Shown here in pieces: positions 1-13,860 of a DNA stretch of 64,000 bases. Source of the stretch: Phoronis australis. Taxonomy: Eukaryota; Phoronida; Phoronidae. The stretch spans positions 107,249 to 171,248 of the forward strand of contig NMRA01000477.1 of assembly GCA_002633005.1 (NCBI GenBank), given 5' to 3'. The translations under genes and the position numbers were made by a program. Under the pieces are notes generated by a model, which made no database searches, was not told the origin of the DNA, and saw only the letters and a program-made list of their open reading frames with translations. Every line of letters begins with the position of its first letter. Position 1 is the first letter of the stretch.

Positions 1-959
1 ACATGGGATTGACGACTGTTTCGTTGAAATTCACATCATTGATTTTGCAATCTCTAGCAGTTACTTCAGCCGAAGTGGAGTTAACGTTTCCCACTGAAGC
101 AGTTGTGCAACTCCACATCCTAATCCACCAACTTTGAGAGGAGTTGCGGTGGCTAATTAAGTCCGGGAGTTAAGCTTTCTCATAGAGTGGAACTTCGCAA
201 AACATGGGCGTGGTATTGTTGGTGAGAAAGCAACATTACAATTCACGAACATTGCTGTCCAAAAACCACCCAACTGTTTGATGTTCATCTTTAAAAACCC
301 AAATAATCACCTCTTCCTGAGTTTGCTGTCAATCAAGAGATTGTCACTTGCTTCATCACTTTTCACACAACTTCCACCAAGCTAGGATTTCGTCATTTTT
401 TTGAAGTATTGTGCTAAACCTAAACCATACACAAAGCCAACACTGCTTGTTGAAAACTGGGATTGCAAGCTCGCAACAAAAAATTTCTTCAACAGCCACT
501 CATATAGAAGCATTCCACCCCAAATGAACTGTGCAAGGACTTAACCAGATTTAAATTTTCAACAGACATGCCACCTTCTGAACCCAGTCGGTACCATAGG
601 AAAAAGGTCAAATGTCAAGACCTAGGAGCATTCACAAATGATGTGAATAACAGCAAAATATTTTAATTAGAATAATGAGGTATTCACTGATGAAGATTAG
701 ATGATTTGCCATGAAAATATTGTGAATGCTTCATCATACAGCTGAAAAGACGACAACTGTACAAGTATTAGTACATAACAAGGAGTTTCCAAGTTCTCAG
801 CTTTGCGTTTTAAATAAAATGGTCAACTTCAAAGTAAGATAAAGGAACAATAAACTGTAGAAGGGAAGCAGTGATAAGGTTATGTAGGACCTTTGGTATC
901 TACAAAACTAGTAGTAAAAATATTTTTTCTGTAAGTAGGAGCCTGTAGAATTTGATTTT

Positions 960-1140
960 GTACTGTTTTACCAATATGTCAATTATTGGGTTACGTGTCT
1001 TTTCACGAAATTTTAGCAAAAATGAAAGGTAGATTGATAGCAAAACGGCAGTATCAATAATATGATTAAATTTAATTCATGCAAATGTTCAAGATGGGAT
1101 CTCAAAAAAGTTTACTAAAACATCTTTTAGTTTTTGTTTT
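960..1140 (-). repeat. Dispersed repeat family R1, copy 1 (partial)
   Basis: This segment shares a series of motifs in the same order with 13441-13860, and with the reverse complement of 32273-32705 and 33405-33770: a TTACCAAT..GTCAATTA start, GGGTTACGTG, AGCAAAACGG and a TTCAAGATGGGATCTCAAAA block. It is shorter than the other copies. The family is unnamed here and has no coding capacity. Confidence 0.6.
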
Positions 1141-1742
1141 ACGCTAACACCTCGCCGTTTTTAATTTCTCCACCGTGCCTACTATGAGAGTCTTGAGAAA
1201 TCGTAGATATAAACACCACAACCAACGAAGCCTTTGAAGAATGAAAGAGGGTCATTTTGGCAATTACTTTTGTGTGAAATTGATGAGATTTTATCATAGG
1301 TAGTGAATTAGTGCTCAGGTATTGAGTGGTGACTCAACCTTCAAGAATTAGAGGTAATTAACCTGATGGAGGATATGATGGTGTCTTACTTTGATGGACA
1401 GCATCAAATGATACATCATTTCACGAGATGTGTACGGAAACACAGCGAGGCCACAGCAAACTTTATGGTAACATTTGCACTCCACTTGTTGCCATTTTTA
1501 TGATTGGCAGAAAATACAAGATTACGTAATCCAGTTTTAACACCAAATAACCAACACAGCAATGGCACACTGAAATTGAAATAAGCTTTGTTACTGCCAG
1601 GTGGCAAAAACTGGGTGGATAAACCTTCATTACCAGCAACATTCAAAGCCGTGAGATTCTATAGCCTATTAAAGATTATTTGCCCGCACCAACTGAAAGC
1701 CGTGAGTGCTCTCTAGAGTCCCGTCCACAACTTGCAATAGTA

Positions 1743-2013
1743 CAAGTTACCCCACTTTTGAGTGGAGGGTCCACACACACATATCTGATAACTACGGTAA
1801 GGCGGAAGTTGTCACTCTCTACGTGACAATGAACACCTAGTGCGAGTACGACGCACAAAAGAAAACCTGTCTGCATATAACCGCAGCTGATAATTCCTTC
1901 CTCTCTACCCCACTTTTGCCACCATACAGCGAGAATAAGTGGGCCAAGTTACCTTAGAACAAGTTACTCCACCTCGATAATGTGTAGTAAGTTGTCACAA
2001 GTGGGGTAAGTTG
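1743..2013. repeat. Inverted-repeat element, MITE-like
   Basis: The left end CAAGTTACCCCACTT reappears inverted at the right end (CAAGTGGGGTAAGTTG), giving about 15-bp terminal inverted repeats with one mismatch on a 271-bp non-coding element. Two further direct CAAGTTAC motifs lie inside, near 1949 and 1961. No clear target-site duplication is visible, so a local satellite-like array is an alternative. Confidence 0.4.
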
Positions 2014-4178
2014 CGCTACTTTAAATAGCGTCTAGATAGCACTCAAACCTAGCGACAACTCGATCCAAGAGTTAAGGGTAAGTCTGTGCGAGTGTGGAAG
2101 GCACATAGATGAAGAGTTGTATAATTTGGACACTTAAGACAAGGGTGATGGTAAGTGTCCAATTTCACATGTACGACGGTAGAAAAATTGATCATCGGCA
2201 AACTACAACCAGGAGATTTCAAAATTTAAATGCCAACTTTAAAAGGTTCGAAACGAGCACTAGGGAAAGAGCAGGAACGTCAAAGGTTAATTGGAACTGG
2301 TTTTGATTAGGGGCTGTGAGTCTAGGAATTTAGCTTGTTACAAGCAGCAGTACAAGGTTTGTTTGATGGAAATGAGCAAGATCAAAGTTGGCCAAGCACT
2401 GCCTGCCAATCTTAATTGTGATTTCTTGCCCACTGTTCACCTTCCCATGGTACAAAGGTTTGACTTCGGCTCAGTGAACTATTACAGAGACCAGACTCAG
2501 GCCGCACCCTGAGTTCACTACTGAGGTTGCAGGGCATCTAAATTAAGAGAAATGTATTCTGAAAAAAGATCCAACTTTTTATACCTTGTACATTAACTGG
2601 CAAAATACTGACTTAAACAAAGCCAATTTTGAAGTTTTTTCAGGTTTTCTAAAGATTTTAATTTCAGTTGCAAAAGGTCGAAATATAAATCGGATAGATG
2701 CCATATTCCTTAGAAAAGTATTAAGACAATGACATTTATTAGAGAAGCCTTCGTCATTAAAAAAATGGATGTTTAAATAAATTTAATCAAAATATTGTTC
2801 AATATTCGATCTTAATGTATCAAATAGAGATAAAGCTTGTGTATGAATTCACATACTGGTGACCTGAGTGTCCAATAGCATGACTGAACTGACACACAGT
2901 GTTTAAGTGGACGACCCCTGGTGCCAGTCTGGTAACCCAACATGGGAAATAAACTTGTATTAAGCATAGGAAGGCGACAGACCATGAATGTAATTTTTTC
3001 AGATTTCTAGAAGATTTCATTTCAATTCCACTTAAGCATCCATCTACTTCTCCAAGTGCATTAGTGACACCTTCGTTTAGCTATTTCTACAGTCAACACT
3101 CTCAACTAAACACCCATTCACACCAACGTTGTTCAGGGTACAATCTCAGAAACGGGAGCAAAATGAGTGGGAAGAGCTTTATGTACAGTCTGAGAAAGAA
3201 CCATGCGAATGGTGACGCGTTCCAAGTTGCCCGCTTCTGTCTGTCAGCAACTCGTTTCATCCATTGCGATGTTGAGGTGTACTAGCAGACATTTTATATG
3301 ACAGAGCCTTAACCACTATCTAGGCCAACAAACTTCACACAACATTGCACCAGTGGCATGAGGCCTACAGCCACAGAACCAGTGGACCCGCTTGAATCAG
3401 TAAGCACTCGACTTCAACTCCTATTTCCTGGGTATTTTTACTAAGACAGATCAGCTTCTTTCATGAGCAAACAATAACAAAGCGATGAAGACATGTTCCT
3501 CTGAACTCAATACCTTTAATTTCACGCCTGGATACTCGCCACTGTGAAGATGCCTCACCTGAATCGTGCAAAAACACACGGCCCTAAGAGGTGGAAGATA
3601 GTGTCATATTTGGCCAGCAATAACAAAAGAAGCAGGGTAATTTATATGCGGCATGAACATCCTTTCCGGCAACGGAAATTGACTCACAAAAGAGCACGGG
3701 AGAAAAATAGATACACGTATTTTTCAAACAGAAAAGAAAAAAGAATCTTCATTTTTAAATCAGATAACTACAGAATGGATTTGTGAACTGATCCTGCAGT
3801 GGCTTGACTGACATCAGCAGTGTAAGAGTTGTGACAACTGACATTTAACTGCTAATTAAAGGATAGATCAGCCCAGGGGAGATAATTAGATTACATCATA
3901 TTTGAATCTCTAACGCCCAGACATCATGAAAATGTCACTGTTACGAATGGTAAGAAATAGGAATGCTTTGCCATGGATTGCTGCATTTGCTATGGTAGAT
4001 ATGGTTCGAAAATGTCTTGAAAGTTCAAGCATCATTGTTAGTTGCTTGTTAATAACATCCTCTGATAAACTCAATTAATCAGGAGTCTTTTCACAACTAA
4101 AGAAAAAATTCAAGTCAACTTAAGTTCGTCAGAACAACCTGTTTTCTCACGTGACCTGGAATGTGTTACAACACGGCT

Positions 4179-4232
4179 GGTTAATAACACCAAGTACGTA
4201 ATTTTGGTTAATAACACCAAGTACGTAATTTT
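4179..4232. repeat. Perfect tandem duplication, 2 x 27 bp
   Basis: A 27-bp unit starting GGTTAATAACACC and ending GTAATTTT occurs twice in succession (4179-4205 and 4206-4232) without mismatch. It looks like a recent local duplication. Confidence 0.9.
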
Positions 4233-5441
4233 TTTATATTACATGGGCGAATCACAAAGTAATACAAAGTAGAAATCAATATGCCTTACATTTGTCTGTA
4301 AAACACTAAAACAACCAAACATGCGCCAACCAAACAATGCCGGAATTCCAGGAAGGTGATAAGTTTATGATTGGACAAATTAGGTGTCGCAACTTTAGGT
4401 ACTCCCACTCGGAAGGACATGCAAACAACTTCTTAAACGGACACATCTTCGACGTCGAATTCCATATCCACGTTTGTTCAAACAGAGACGAGCCGCAACT
4501 CGAAAAACGCAGCAAGACTGTCTAACTGTGCTGTCTCAAGGTCAATTCAGTGCTCATGCGCAGGGAAACCCTGCTGACTGTGTTTTTTTATAAAAATTTA
4601 CAATTTCAAAAGACTTTTAGATTTTAACTTGAACATTTGTTACTGAAAGCAGAATACAATTTACAATTGCTAACTTTAAATTAAAACAATTAATTAAAAG
4701 TAACTGAGTTTACTTTGCATTGCGCAAGCCTGTTTTTACAAAAGTTGTGTCATGTGATTGAAGTTTTAGACACGTGGAGTTTTTTGGCAAAAAAGACCGT
4801 TTTTACGTTCATGTGAAGCCTCCAGATTTTGATGAAATTTTCAAGAGGTTTTGCCCATGCCATAAACCTGAGACTCATGTAGGATTTTCTATTTAACAAT
4901 CGTGCAGCTATTCAAGAATTGGATTTTTTTAAACAAAAGTCAGAAAATCAGAGGAAAAAATCCTGTCACAGTCAAGAAGTCAAAATGCCATCGGGGAAGT
5001 ATAACTTATACAGATCTACAAAAACTCACAGTTACTGCGAATTCCTGGCACACTGCGTACCTTGGGGTATGGCTAGTCTGATTCAATGAGTTTATCAAAG
5101 CCCTTAAGACAAAGCCAAGCTGGCACCAATACACATGGGCCATATTATTTTTTGACAAATGGAAAAATTCATTGAATAGAGGGCCTATTAGTTATGGCCC
5201 TGTCGTGATCAATTATTGTGGTCAACAGTAAATGTCTCTCTAAGATAACAAACCCAAGGAACCCACTGTGCGCTGTGGTCACGATAACTCAACATAGTCT
5301 AAAACAAAGCTATGCCATTTATTCCAAGAAGACAAAAATGAGTCAAAGATGGAGACTGCAATAAGCAAACAGAGTTTGGAAAAGTTAAGTTCATCAATCA
5401 AGAAGTGAAACAGCTTTTTGATTTGTACAGGTCTCATTCAT

Positions 5442-5535
5442 GTTTAAACTTAGTTGCCGTTCAACTAAATGATTTTTAACTACGTATCCCTTAGTCTTAA
5501 AGAACTCGTTTAAACTTAGTTGCCGTTCAACTAAA
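5442..5535. repeat. Tandem duplication with 66-bp period
   Basis: A 28-bp block beginning GTTTAAACTTAGTTGCC is identical at 5442-5469 and 5508-5535. The following ACTAAA..TTTTTAACTA and AAAGAACT segments are also repeated with small differences. This is an imperfect two-copy tandem duplication. Confidence 0.8.
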
Positions 5536-7797
5536 AATTTTTAACTATCACCTTTTCTCAAAGAACTTCACTTTAAATAATCGAGTTCCCGACCCAAACC
5601 CTGATATTCAATCGAATCAGAAACCCACAAGTTAGAATTTCTGTTTTTAATCAGCTTTCATTTGGTCATATTCATCTTGGCTATAAGCTGATCTCAGGTG
5701 TAAGTTGAATCTGGAAATGTAAAAGTTTGAATCTTTCACACATTGGTCGATGACTCTTAACTTTCCTTTCTGAAAAATTACTTTGAGTGAAATAAACCGG
5801 CAAACAGATAACCTAAAGCATTGATTTGATTAGAAGAAATAAATACCAGGTGGGCAGTTACTCAACCAGACACATCTTTGTAGAATTAAGACAAAGCCAA
5901 ATGTTTGTTTTGTATCCCAAAGATCAAAGGCAGTGGGATCCTAACCAGAATGTTAGTAACATGACCAAGATGCAAAACTTGGTCAGCATTCAAAAATTCC
6001 ACTCCAACACCAGCAAAAAAATTTATCACTGGTCTGACGATGTTTAGGACTGTGTACCTGTCTGCATTCCTAATTATGCTATGCGAACGCAACATCGTCA
6101 CGGAAATAGTGCTGGAACCAAAAAACAAGGCATCAGTCGTCCACGACTAGAAACAAAAGCATTCTTCACGGTTTGCCTAATTAAAGTAGTTTGTTAACGA
6201 GTCAACGCTAACTTAAAACAAGAAACCCCAGTGGCAATTGCAGCATACTGTCTGCTCCAAAAACCACTAACTTTAACAAAGCAATTACAAAAAACAGACA
6301 TGTTTTGAATGAAGAACGTGTAACACGTAATTCTTTCATCTCGTTACATTCGTGAGTTATTTATGTTCAAATAATTACCACTCTCACGCAGCTTAACGTT
6401 CACGGAGCATAAATCGACGAATTAAAAAATCTGCGGGGGAGTGGTAACTTGAACGAGGATGTTTAAAAAATTCTTTTGAAATCCAAGGTGGACTTGCATG
6501 CAAAAGTCTTGTGGGAAAGAAGAGGAGACAACAAACAGCAAGCTGTTGCGTTGTCAGGTATTGATGCGGGGGTGGGGGGCAGTACATGTCATCAACAGAT
6601 TAACTACAAAATGAGGCCAGGTAGATGGGACTTTTAAAGTCAGTATGTACAATGTTCTGCAGTCAAAACAAAATTTCAACACAATTTCAACACAGACGTG
6701 TCTGCTCTTCCAAAGCAACGCCATCGTGTTTTTATCCTTTGTCTGAATTGAAACTGGTTTCGCTTAAAACAAAGGGATGTCTCTGACAGTCAAGTGCTTC
6801 AGCATTTGAAATTAACCCATCGTGACAAGCAAACTTGATCTGAAGCAATAAAAAATATCAATCATTCTCAAGCTTAGAACTCAATTCCAAACGGAAGTTA
6901 GGAAGAAGATTTATAAGGTAACAGCCATTAGCCTAAATCAAACCATACTGTACTTTCTGACAGAAGAGCTGGGTTTATTGTACCTTTAATGCGTGAAACC
7001 CAAAGACTGGCTCCAGGCATTGTGTTCACAAAGGTTTAAATTAAGTCAAATTATGACAGGCTTTAGGCAAGCATTTGAGCTCTCATAAAAACATCAAAAC
7101 AACCATGAGATAAAATCTATTCATTTGCAGTGGCTCATTTTACAGCATGAAAAAATACAAGCCTACTGTGTTCTTCTAACTTCACTTGTTGCCATTTTTT
7201 AACAACAGATAACGGAAACATGTCACTCAACTATAATACAACACTACTTCATAATTGGTGCCATTAACGAGAATCCTTACGTCAAGCGTTAACCCACTTG
7301 TGGTATCCCTTAGTTATGGGACTTTAGGAACCAACGTGGCAGACAAATGAAACTCCTTGAATTTTTTGGTCGAATTACTCAACAAAAATAAATGATGAAG
7401 AAAATTTTGTAATTACTGTTACCTTGGTTTTGAACTACATTTAACATTTAGCAAAGTTCTCTTATTTACAGTAAGGTAATTAATCAAGACAAACCAGAAG
7501 AATTCCAATTTTGGCAATTTCCAGCGAAAAAAGTAAAACATTACCACAACTGCCATGTTTGGCTAAACGCCCATTCCAGAAGAACTCAGCTCAACAATTT
7601 CACTTTGAGCAAACACGCATCTCATTTTTAACTACCTAAGCGCTAACTAGAATGGATACATCGATAGCAGAAGCGTCCCTGTAACCAGGCAGAGTAAAAT
7701 CACAAACAACAAACGTTTGAAAATCTCTTTGATATTGGATATCAAATCGAATGCTTTTTTGTCCACGCTGAGTGACCAAGGCACATTTCAGTAATTT

Positions 7798-8010
7798 TCA
7801 CCAGGGCTCCACTGTGGTCAGTTTAGTTACCAGCTGTTGATGCTTTTCAGAGTCAGCTTGACCACTGGGCCCTGAAGGATCAGTTTCCAGGGACTGCTGT
7901 GAAGTGACCGATGTCCCTTCTATGATGTAATAGTCGAAGGAGCGAAACAGACTGGTGATATGGATGGATGACTGACCATGGAGACTTGGTTCACTTGAAT
8001 GGAATGGTTT
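7798..8010 (-). CDS. Candidate terminal coding exon, unknown protein (weak)
   Basis: On the minus strand a possible acceptor (CATTCCAG, preceded at about 40 bases by a TTTTCCTTTTCTTT tract) opens a frame of about 70 residues that ends in TGA at 7798-7800. The peptide is rich in Ser, Thr and Gln (for example SLETDPSGPSGQADSEK), resembling a disordered C-terminal tail more than random translation, and the frame has a stop just upstream of the proposed acceptor. I recognise no family. No partner exons were found with confidence, so this may be a chance frame. Confidence 0.2.
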   Translation of the reverse strand, partial: KPFHSSEPSLHGQSSIHITSLFRSFDYYIIEGTSVTSQQSLETDPSGPSGQADSEKHQQLVTKLTTVEPW

Positions 8011-11000
8011 GCTGGAATGCATTCATTTAGTCTCGGGTGTTCCATGTAAAGAAAAGGAAAACTCAACAGAGCATAAGGAAAGCTGAACACAGATCTAAGA
8101 CATCGTCATGCTCAACATATCATAAGGCGTGTCCGCTCTCATAGGGGCTGGGATTTTAGATATTGAGACAACCACTACTGCGCTTTGAACAAATAACCCC
8201 AACATGTTTCGCACTTAACATTACCATCAATCACCCTTTTCTGACTAAGTAAACTTCCCACTAAAATGAAGTGGAGATAGTTTCCTTTTCTCATGAATTA
8301 TGATAGGCAAAAACCCAGGTCTAGTCTGGCTTACTGTGTGCTGTCCATGTACTATGACCAGAGTTACTTATCATGATGAGTCCTTGTATTAATATCAATG
8401 GGGTTCCTATCCTACTATTCAGGTATCACCGCTTCTATTTTCCATTTAGTAAGATGACTTTTAAGCAACTCATAAGGACAGATGCTTTACTTCATTCATA
8501 TTCGTACAAGACCGAGTGAGAATCACATGTGCTAAATGAAATGTAGCCCAATGTGCAGTTTGTACGATATCCATTTTAAGTATTACTAATCATGATTCCA
8601 TGTTAGACATCATCATTTATCCAAGCCAAGTACTTGATAGGTACAAATTATTTACACACAAACTTCTGAAACATACCTAAAAAGCAAGCTCTCAAACATA
8701 CACTGGCTGATAATATTCTTAAACAACAATTACAAAATTTGAAAAGCAAATTTAGCAAAATGTGGAAGCGTGCAAAATAAAAATTACTAAACTTTCAGTT
8801 GTTATGACTGTCATTTACACTCTTTGAACTATGAATTACTTAACTGGATTCTTTTTGCTGCCTTTGACTAACTACCCAGGAGAACTGAAACGGAGGGGGT
8901 GGCGGAAGGAAATGACTGGCCAATTGGCAAACCTGAGGAGACTCCACTGGTGTGGCCGAGGGAGAAGGGAGAACAATTCAGCTCATGTTTTGACAACATG
9001 GAGTGTTGGATGCACACAACAGAACAGCTTTTTGAGACAGCTTTCAACACTCATATACATGGAGAGTAAACAACAACCTGGGTTAGAAGGCTATTCAGTT
9101 AACAGACCTCGGTGGGTGTAATGACCAAGTGATCAAAATAGCAATTCTAACTGGTTCTTAGGAAATAATTGATGAAAAGAAATTTCCCCCGGTACTAAGT
9201 ATGTTATCATCGGTTTGCATCTAACTAGTTTTTAATATTTTTTATCATTGTCAAAAGACTTTTTGCTTACAAGTTTGCGATTCGAGTTTCAGAAGAAAAT
9301 GATTACTTTTCATAAAAAATGAAATAAAACAAAGCTAATTCTCAGACTAGCACAGCATTTTATGAGTTTACCGGTATGTACTTTAGGCAGACAAAACTGA
9401 ACAAATGTGAAAAGACTCGCATCTAAAACCAAACCCTGTGAACACAAACTAAACTAAACTTCCACTCAGTAGTTTTAGTCCTAATTTCTTTGTGTTAGTT
9501 GCAAGAAAAAATAAAATCGTGGCCTTTGAATTGACAAAACTTCTCAGAAACAGAAATGTCAAGCTTGAAGTGTCAGACACAACAATCTTTTTAATAAATG
9601 TCAATAATTCTATCATTGTCATCATCTTTGGTTGAGAAAATTGTGTCTCTAAAGTGCCGTCCACACAACGCCTACCCAGGCCTTTATCCAGGATTTCGAA
9701 AATAGGGTGTCCAAAATGGGGTTCCCAATATTCCAGGGCGTCCATAATTCCAATGCGTAACCCCCCACCCCCAGCAATCCCCCCAAACACACAGATTTTT
9801 TTTACAAAAAATGCATAGACCAAGGTTTTTACATCTAAGTTTACAAAACAGCCTTCTGCAGTGAGCATTTTTAATAAAAAATTGGTGTAGACCAAGACTT
9901 TTACAACATAAACTCACTTTTAGTATCTGACCAAAGAAAAGCAAACATTCAGGACAGCATTACCACTTTTGAATAAAAGTCGCTTAGTGGCCATATTGTG
10001 GCTCTTATTCAATAGAAAGTCAAACAGCTTTCAAATTAGATTTGTTACGGTACTTTCAGTAGTCAGAGAGGAGCCAATCTTTTGAACTTTCACACTACTT
10101 ACAGATCATGGCATGAACGTTGTGAATTCTGATGTAAAACAGCCATATTTCGCAATCTTGAATTTGCATAAAGAAAGAGGAAGTCATTAGACAAAAACCA
10201 CTTGAATGGTGACCCTGATGCCCGTGATATTTTCAACACATGAACAAACTCTAGGAATTGGTTATTTCAACAACAGAAAAACGTATCTAAGGTCAGAAAA
10301 CAGAGAATAAATAATAAACAGTGCTGGAAACTATAATTTGAATGTAAAAATTGAAAGCTAGCTTTGAGATACAAAATTGGGTCGGTGATATAGTATTCAT
10401 TCACATAACTTGAATACTACTAAGATAACATTAAAACATTGTTACAAAACTTATATTCAGTCATTATCGATATCTGACGAACTCTGTCATATTACATAAA
10501 AAATAACGAGAAAGACAATAAGAAATAGCATGTTTTTCATAAGTAGTATTATATACACTAGTCTGCTGAAATAAGTCAGAGCTATACTCATCAAAGAAAA
10601 AACGAAATTTATTTCGCCAAGTAACAAGGGGATACCCAGGGGATGCTCAAATATCATTCTGACAACCTTGGAGTAAAAAGAAATCCTTTGTTGGGGGAGC
10701 CTTCGAGCTTGATTACCCCTCCCACCAAACCCGTACTAGCACAACCGTTTTCCAGTGGTAGATTTTGTCATTGTGAATTATCTAATACAGAGCTGACATC
10801 TATTGGAATCAACAGGAACCACGGTGACTGGTTCCCACAGCAAGCCCAAACTATGTACAGTTCATAATCTGCAGCACTTGACCCAGGTCACCACAGAGAG
10901 CCTAATCTCATTTGGCGAAATATGTCCGACCAGTGTCTAAGGAACGCTTTATGACAAAAACAATATCCACATAATGTCAATCTCTCGCATACTCAAGTTG

Positions 11001-13393
11001 AGTCATCGTGTAAACTACATGAACCAAAAATTTTGTTTTCTACACCCACAAAACTACAGATCACAAAATCAGAGTCTGCCTGAATCTCTCCATCTTGAGA
11101 ACCAAAAAATGAAAAGTAAGAACAAAAAGTTGCGATTCCAACAATTTTTGGGGCCTTTTTAAAATCTCTTACTATTCCTCCGTAGATCAAGATAGGGACA
11201 AAAACAGTTCATGAACGAAACTGATGAAAAACTGTAGCCAGGTTTAATAATTTAATTCATATCAAAAAAGGAACAAACTCATTTAGAAATATTTTTGACA
11301 CAAAGAACCAAATTCTGAAAAATTCTATTTACAAAGTCCTCTGTCCACATGTCTTGCTTGATTTAGACAGATATTATCTTAGGGAAAGTAGTGGCCAAAA
11401 GCGTGATTATTCTCCTTATTTGCTTAAAAAATCATATATAGAGAGAGCTAGGTTGAATTCCAGGATTTCCAGACCCCCCTTACTTGCAAAGGCTGAAAAA
11501 TGAAATTTCTGAATATCAACATGGAAAATGTAATTTACTACAAGAGCCTGAATTATGGACATTTTAGGAAAAGATGGATCCCTGTAGAAGGACTTTTTGA
11601 ATAACAATCAAATAATTACACGTGTGACTAAAGTCGATTCTGGTACGAATGGGGTGTGCATGTTCTTTATTAAAATACATTTGTAAATTTACACCCTAGC
11701 TGCACAGTTAACGTTTATACCGTTTCTTCTGCAAGTTATAGTTGTGAATACAATGAACATATAAACAAGTAAAAAGTCCTCTGTCCACACTTATGACAAA
11801 ATAATCCGCTCAGACCACTATCCAAACATATTACTAACACACGCTACAGTAATAGATTGATTATATATAACAAAAAGCTGACAAACATGTGAATTTCCTT
11901 AGAATACTATTAGCCACAATATCAAATCTATTTCATTAGAGGCTATAAATTTGACAGTCAGTATGCAACTGAACCAGTTAATAAGATTGTCTGCGGCAGG
12001 AATTCCAGGAATTAATCATTACCACAACCCACACAACTCAGACAAATCCACTTCAAGAAGCCACGGGCGACCTCTATTGGTAGCAAGCCAAACAAGAGCA
12101 GACAGACAATGGCCGTATCAACTTTCTCAGCCTCAGTTCAGCATCAGAGTAAAGGCACTTAAAGATAGCTGAGCTAATGGGGTACTTCTAATACAGGAGT
12201 CGGATTTCACTGTTCAACTGACCTGACTTTATCAAAGAAAAAAGTTGGAAGGACACAGGAAAGAGGTGAAACACAACAGACAATTTGCAGTTTAGATTGC
12301 AACGGATTTTTCACCAAGTCTCAAAAATGCAAGAACGCAAAGTTCACATTGTTGATGTAGCAAGACGTATATGTATGTCAATGTATATACAATCAAAACG
12401 TTGGCATACCCTATAGAGTCTTTACTTTCAAATGCCCTATTCAGAAGCCTAACTCAGAAATACCCTGCCAGTTTCCAGTTCCAAGATTAAATTCCAATTG
12501 AATAATAAATTTTGAGATAATGGTCAATATTTCCTAAACGATTTTTCAACTGTATTCACTTTTCAACTTTGAATTTTTATTATGAAATCAATTTCGGAAC
12601 ATGGAATATTGAATCACTATTGGAAATTTAAAAACGAAATTTTGGCGTCCAATGTTTCATGGTTCAATTTTGTGATCGTGTCACTACACCTTACAAACAC
12701 TCACAATGCTGCAATACCATAAATTAATTTGATAGGTTGACAAGTTGTGTATCATTCCCGTCCATATATGACCAATTCTCCTCTCAACCATCTAAACTAT
12801 TTGCTATCTCTTTTTAACTGGAGAAAAAATAAACTATTGATGGCTCCATCAACATGGAATGTGCAAAATAACAAAGAAGTTGGTTATATCTGACAAAGCG
12901 TGTGGAACAGTTAACAAACCACAACTGGTGGGTGGGTTATTTCTCAGTATAAATCTGTTTTTGAGACACAGCTAAATAGAACAAAAGTCCTCATATGTGA
13001 ATCAAAAAACTTGATCAACCCACCGTGATAATTATAAAAAGCCAGCCATCCAGTAGTGGCAACTGAGAGAACAAGGGGTTCTCCAATACTACTCGTGAAG
13101 CACGTTTACACGTCAAACACACCGGTCATGTCAATGGCTACAACACCAGCTAATCTAAAACAAAGTACCTACAAAACCAGGTTTAACAGACATCAACTAT
13201 CTTTTTATCATCGCCACTTGTGTGGCCCTCAGACTAAGGTCAAAGGTCAAGCAAGCTCAAACACATCTGAGTAAGACTTCAAGAGGCTATCTTGTAAAAA
13301 CAATGTTTTTGCCGTTGCTTGTCTAAACATTTCGGCTCATTTCAAACTCTTGTTACTGAATACTGGGTAATAGTCACTTACAAGGGTCCTGCA

Positions 13394-13440
13394 TTTTGAG
13401 AACCAGTTTTCTCCACTGAATAACCGACATGAAACTGGTT
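13394..13440. repeat. Short hairpin, relative of the 22.3-kb foldback
   Basis: GAGAACCAGTTT and its exact inverse AAACTGGTTCTC face each other across about 24 bases. The arms and part of the loop (CACTGAATAA) resemble the larger foldback at 22327-22490, so this looks like a second, smaller copy. It abuts dispersed repeat R1 copy 2. Confidence 0.55.
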
Positions 13441-13860
13441 CTCAATGTCCGGTACTTTTTACCAATCTGCCGTTAATTGGGTCACATAAGCGTGTATTTA
13501 AGTCAAATTTAGCAAAGAGAAAGTACATCGATAGCAAAACAATGGTAATAATAACATGATTAAATTTCATTTGTTATACATGTAAATGTTCAAGATGAGA
13601 TCTCAAAAACGCTGTTAGTGTTAGTTTTCTAAAATATCCTTTCGTTTTTGTTTCATGCATCTTCAGAGTTTCTTCATGAGAATCACAACGAGGAACATTT
13701 TAAAAATAATTCCTCATATTACTTTGGAGAACAATGCATAGAGCATAGCACCTGAAAGTTTCGTGTAAATCCGACCGGCCATTTCTGAGAGAGAAAGTTC
13801 CCAAGTTAGCCAAATCTCAACATGTCTAAGTGACCTATATAATCTCAAAACCATTCCAAG
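13441..13860 (-). repeat. Dispersed repeat family R1, copy 2
   Basis: Matches the reverse complement of the two copies near 32.3-33.8 kb over most of its length. It shares the ACCAATCTGCCGTTAATTGGGTCAC start, described here by position 13458-13482, the GTTCAAGATGAGATCTC block, and at the far end the GCATAGAGCATAG..GAAAGTTTC..GGCCATTTC series. No coding capacity is seen, and the class is unknown. Confidence 0.65.

Larger units (their letters stand above)
1..7797. other. Non-coding stretch, no supported gene
   Basis: No reading frame here shows a recognisable domain, and the longest are about 80 residues, as expected by chance. By eye the + strand is richer in A than in T. That is opposite to the introns of the + strand gene at 33-64 kb and would fit intron or 3' UTR sequence of a minus-strand gene. 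The stretch contains an inverted-repeat element (1743-2013), part of a dispersed repeat (about 960-1140) and two short tandem duplications (4179-4232, 5442-5535). I see no RNA gene. Confidence 0.5.

Noticed and set aside
9449-9895. 148-residue minus-strand open frame
   Set aside because: It lies over a C-rich repeat-like segment and an imperfect duplication. The translation has no domain and an overlapping frame is equally long.
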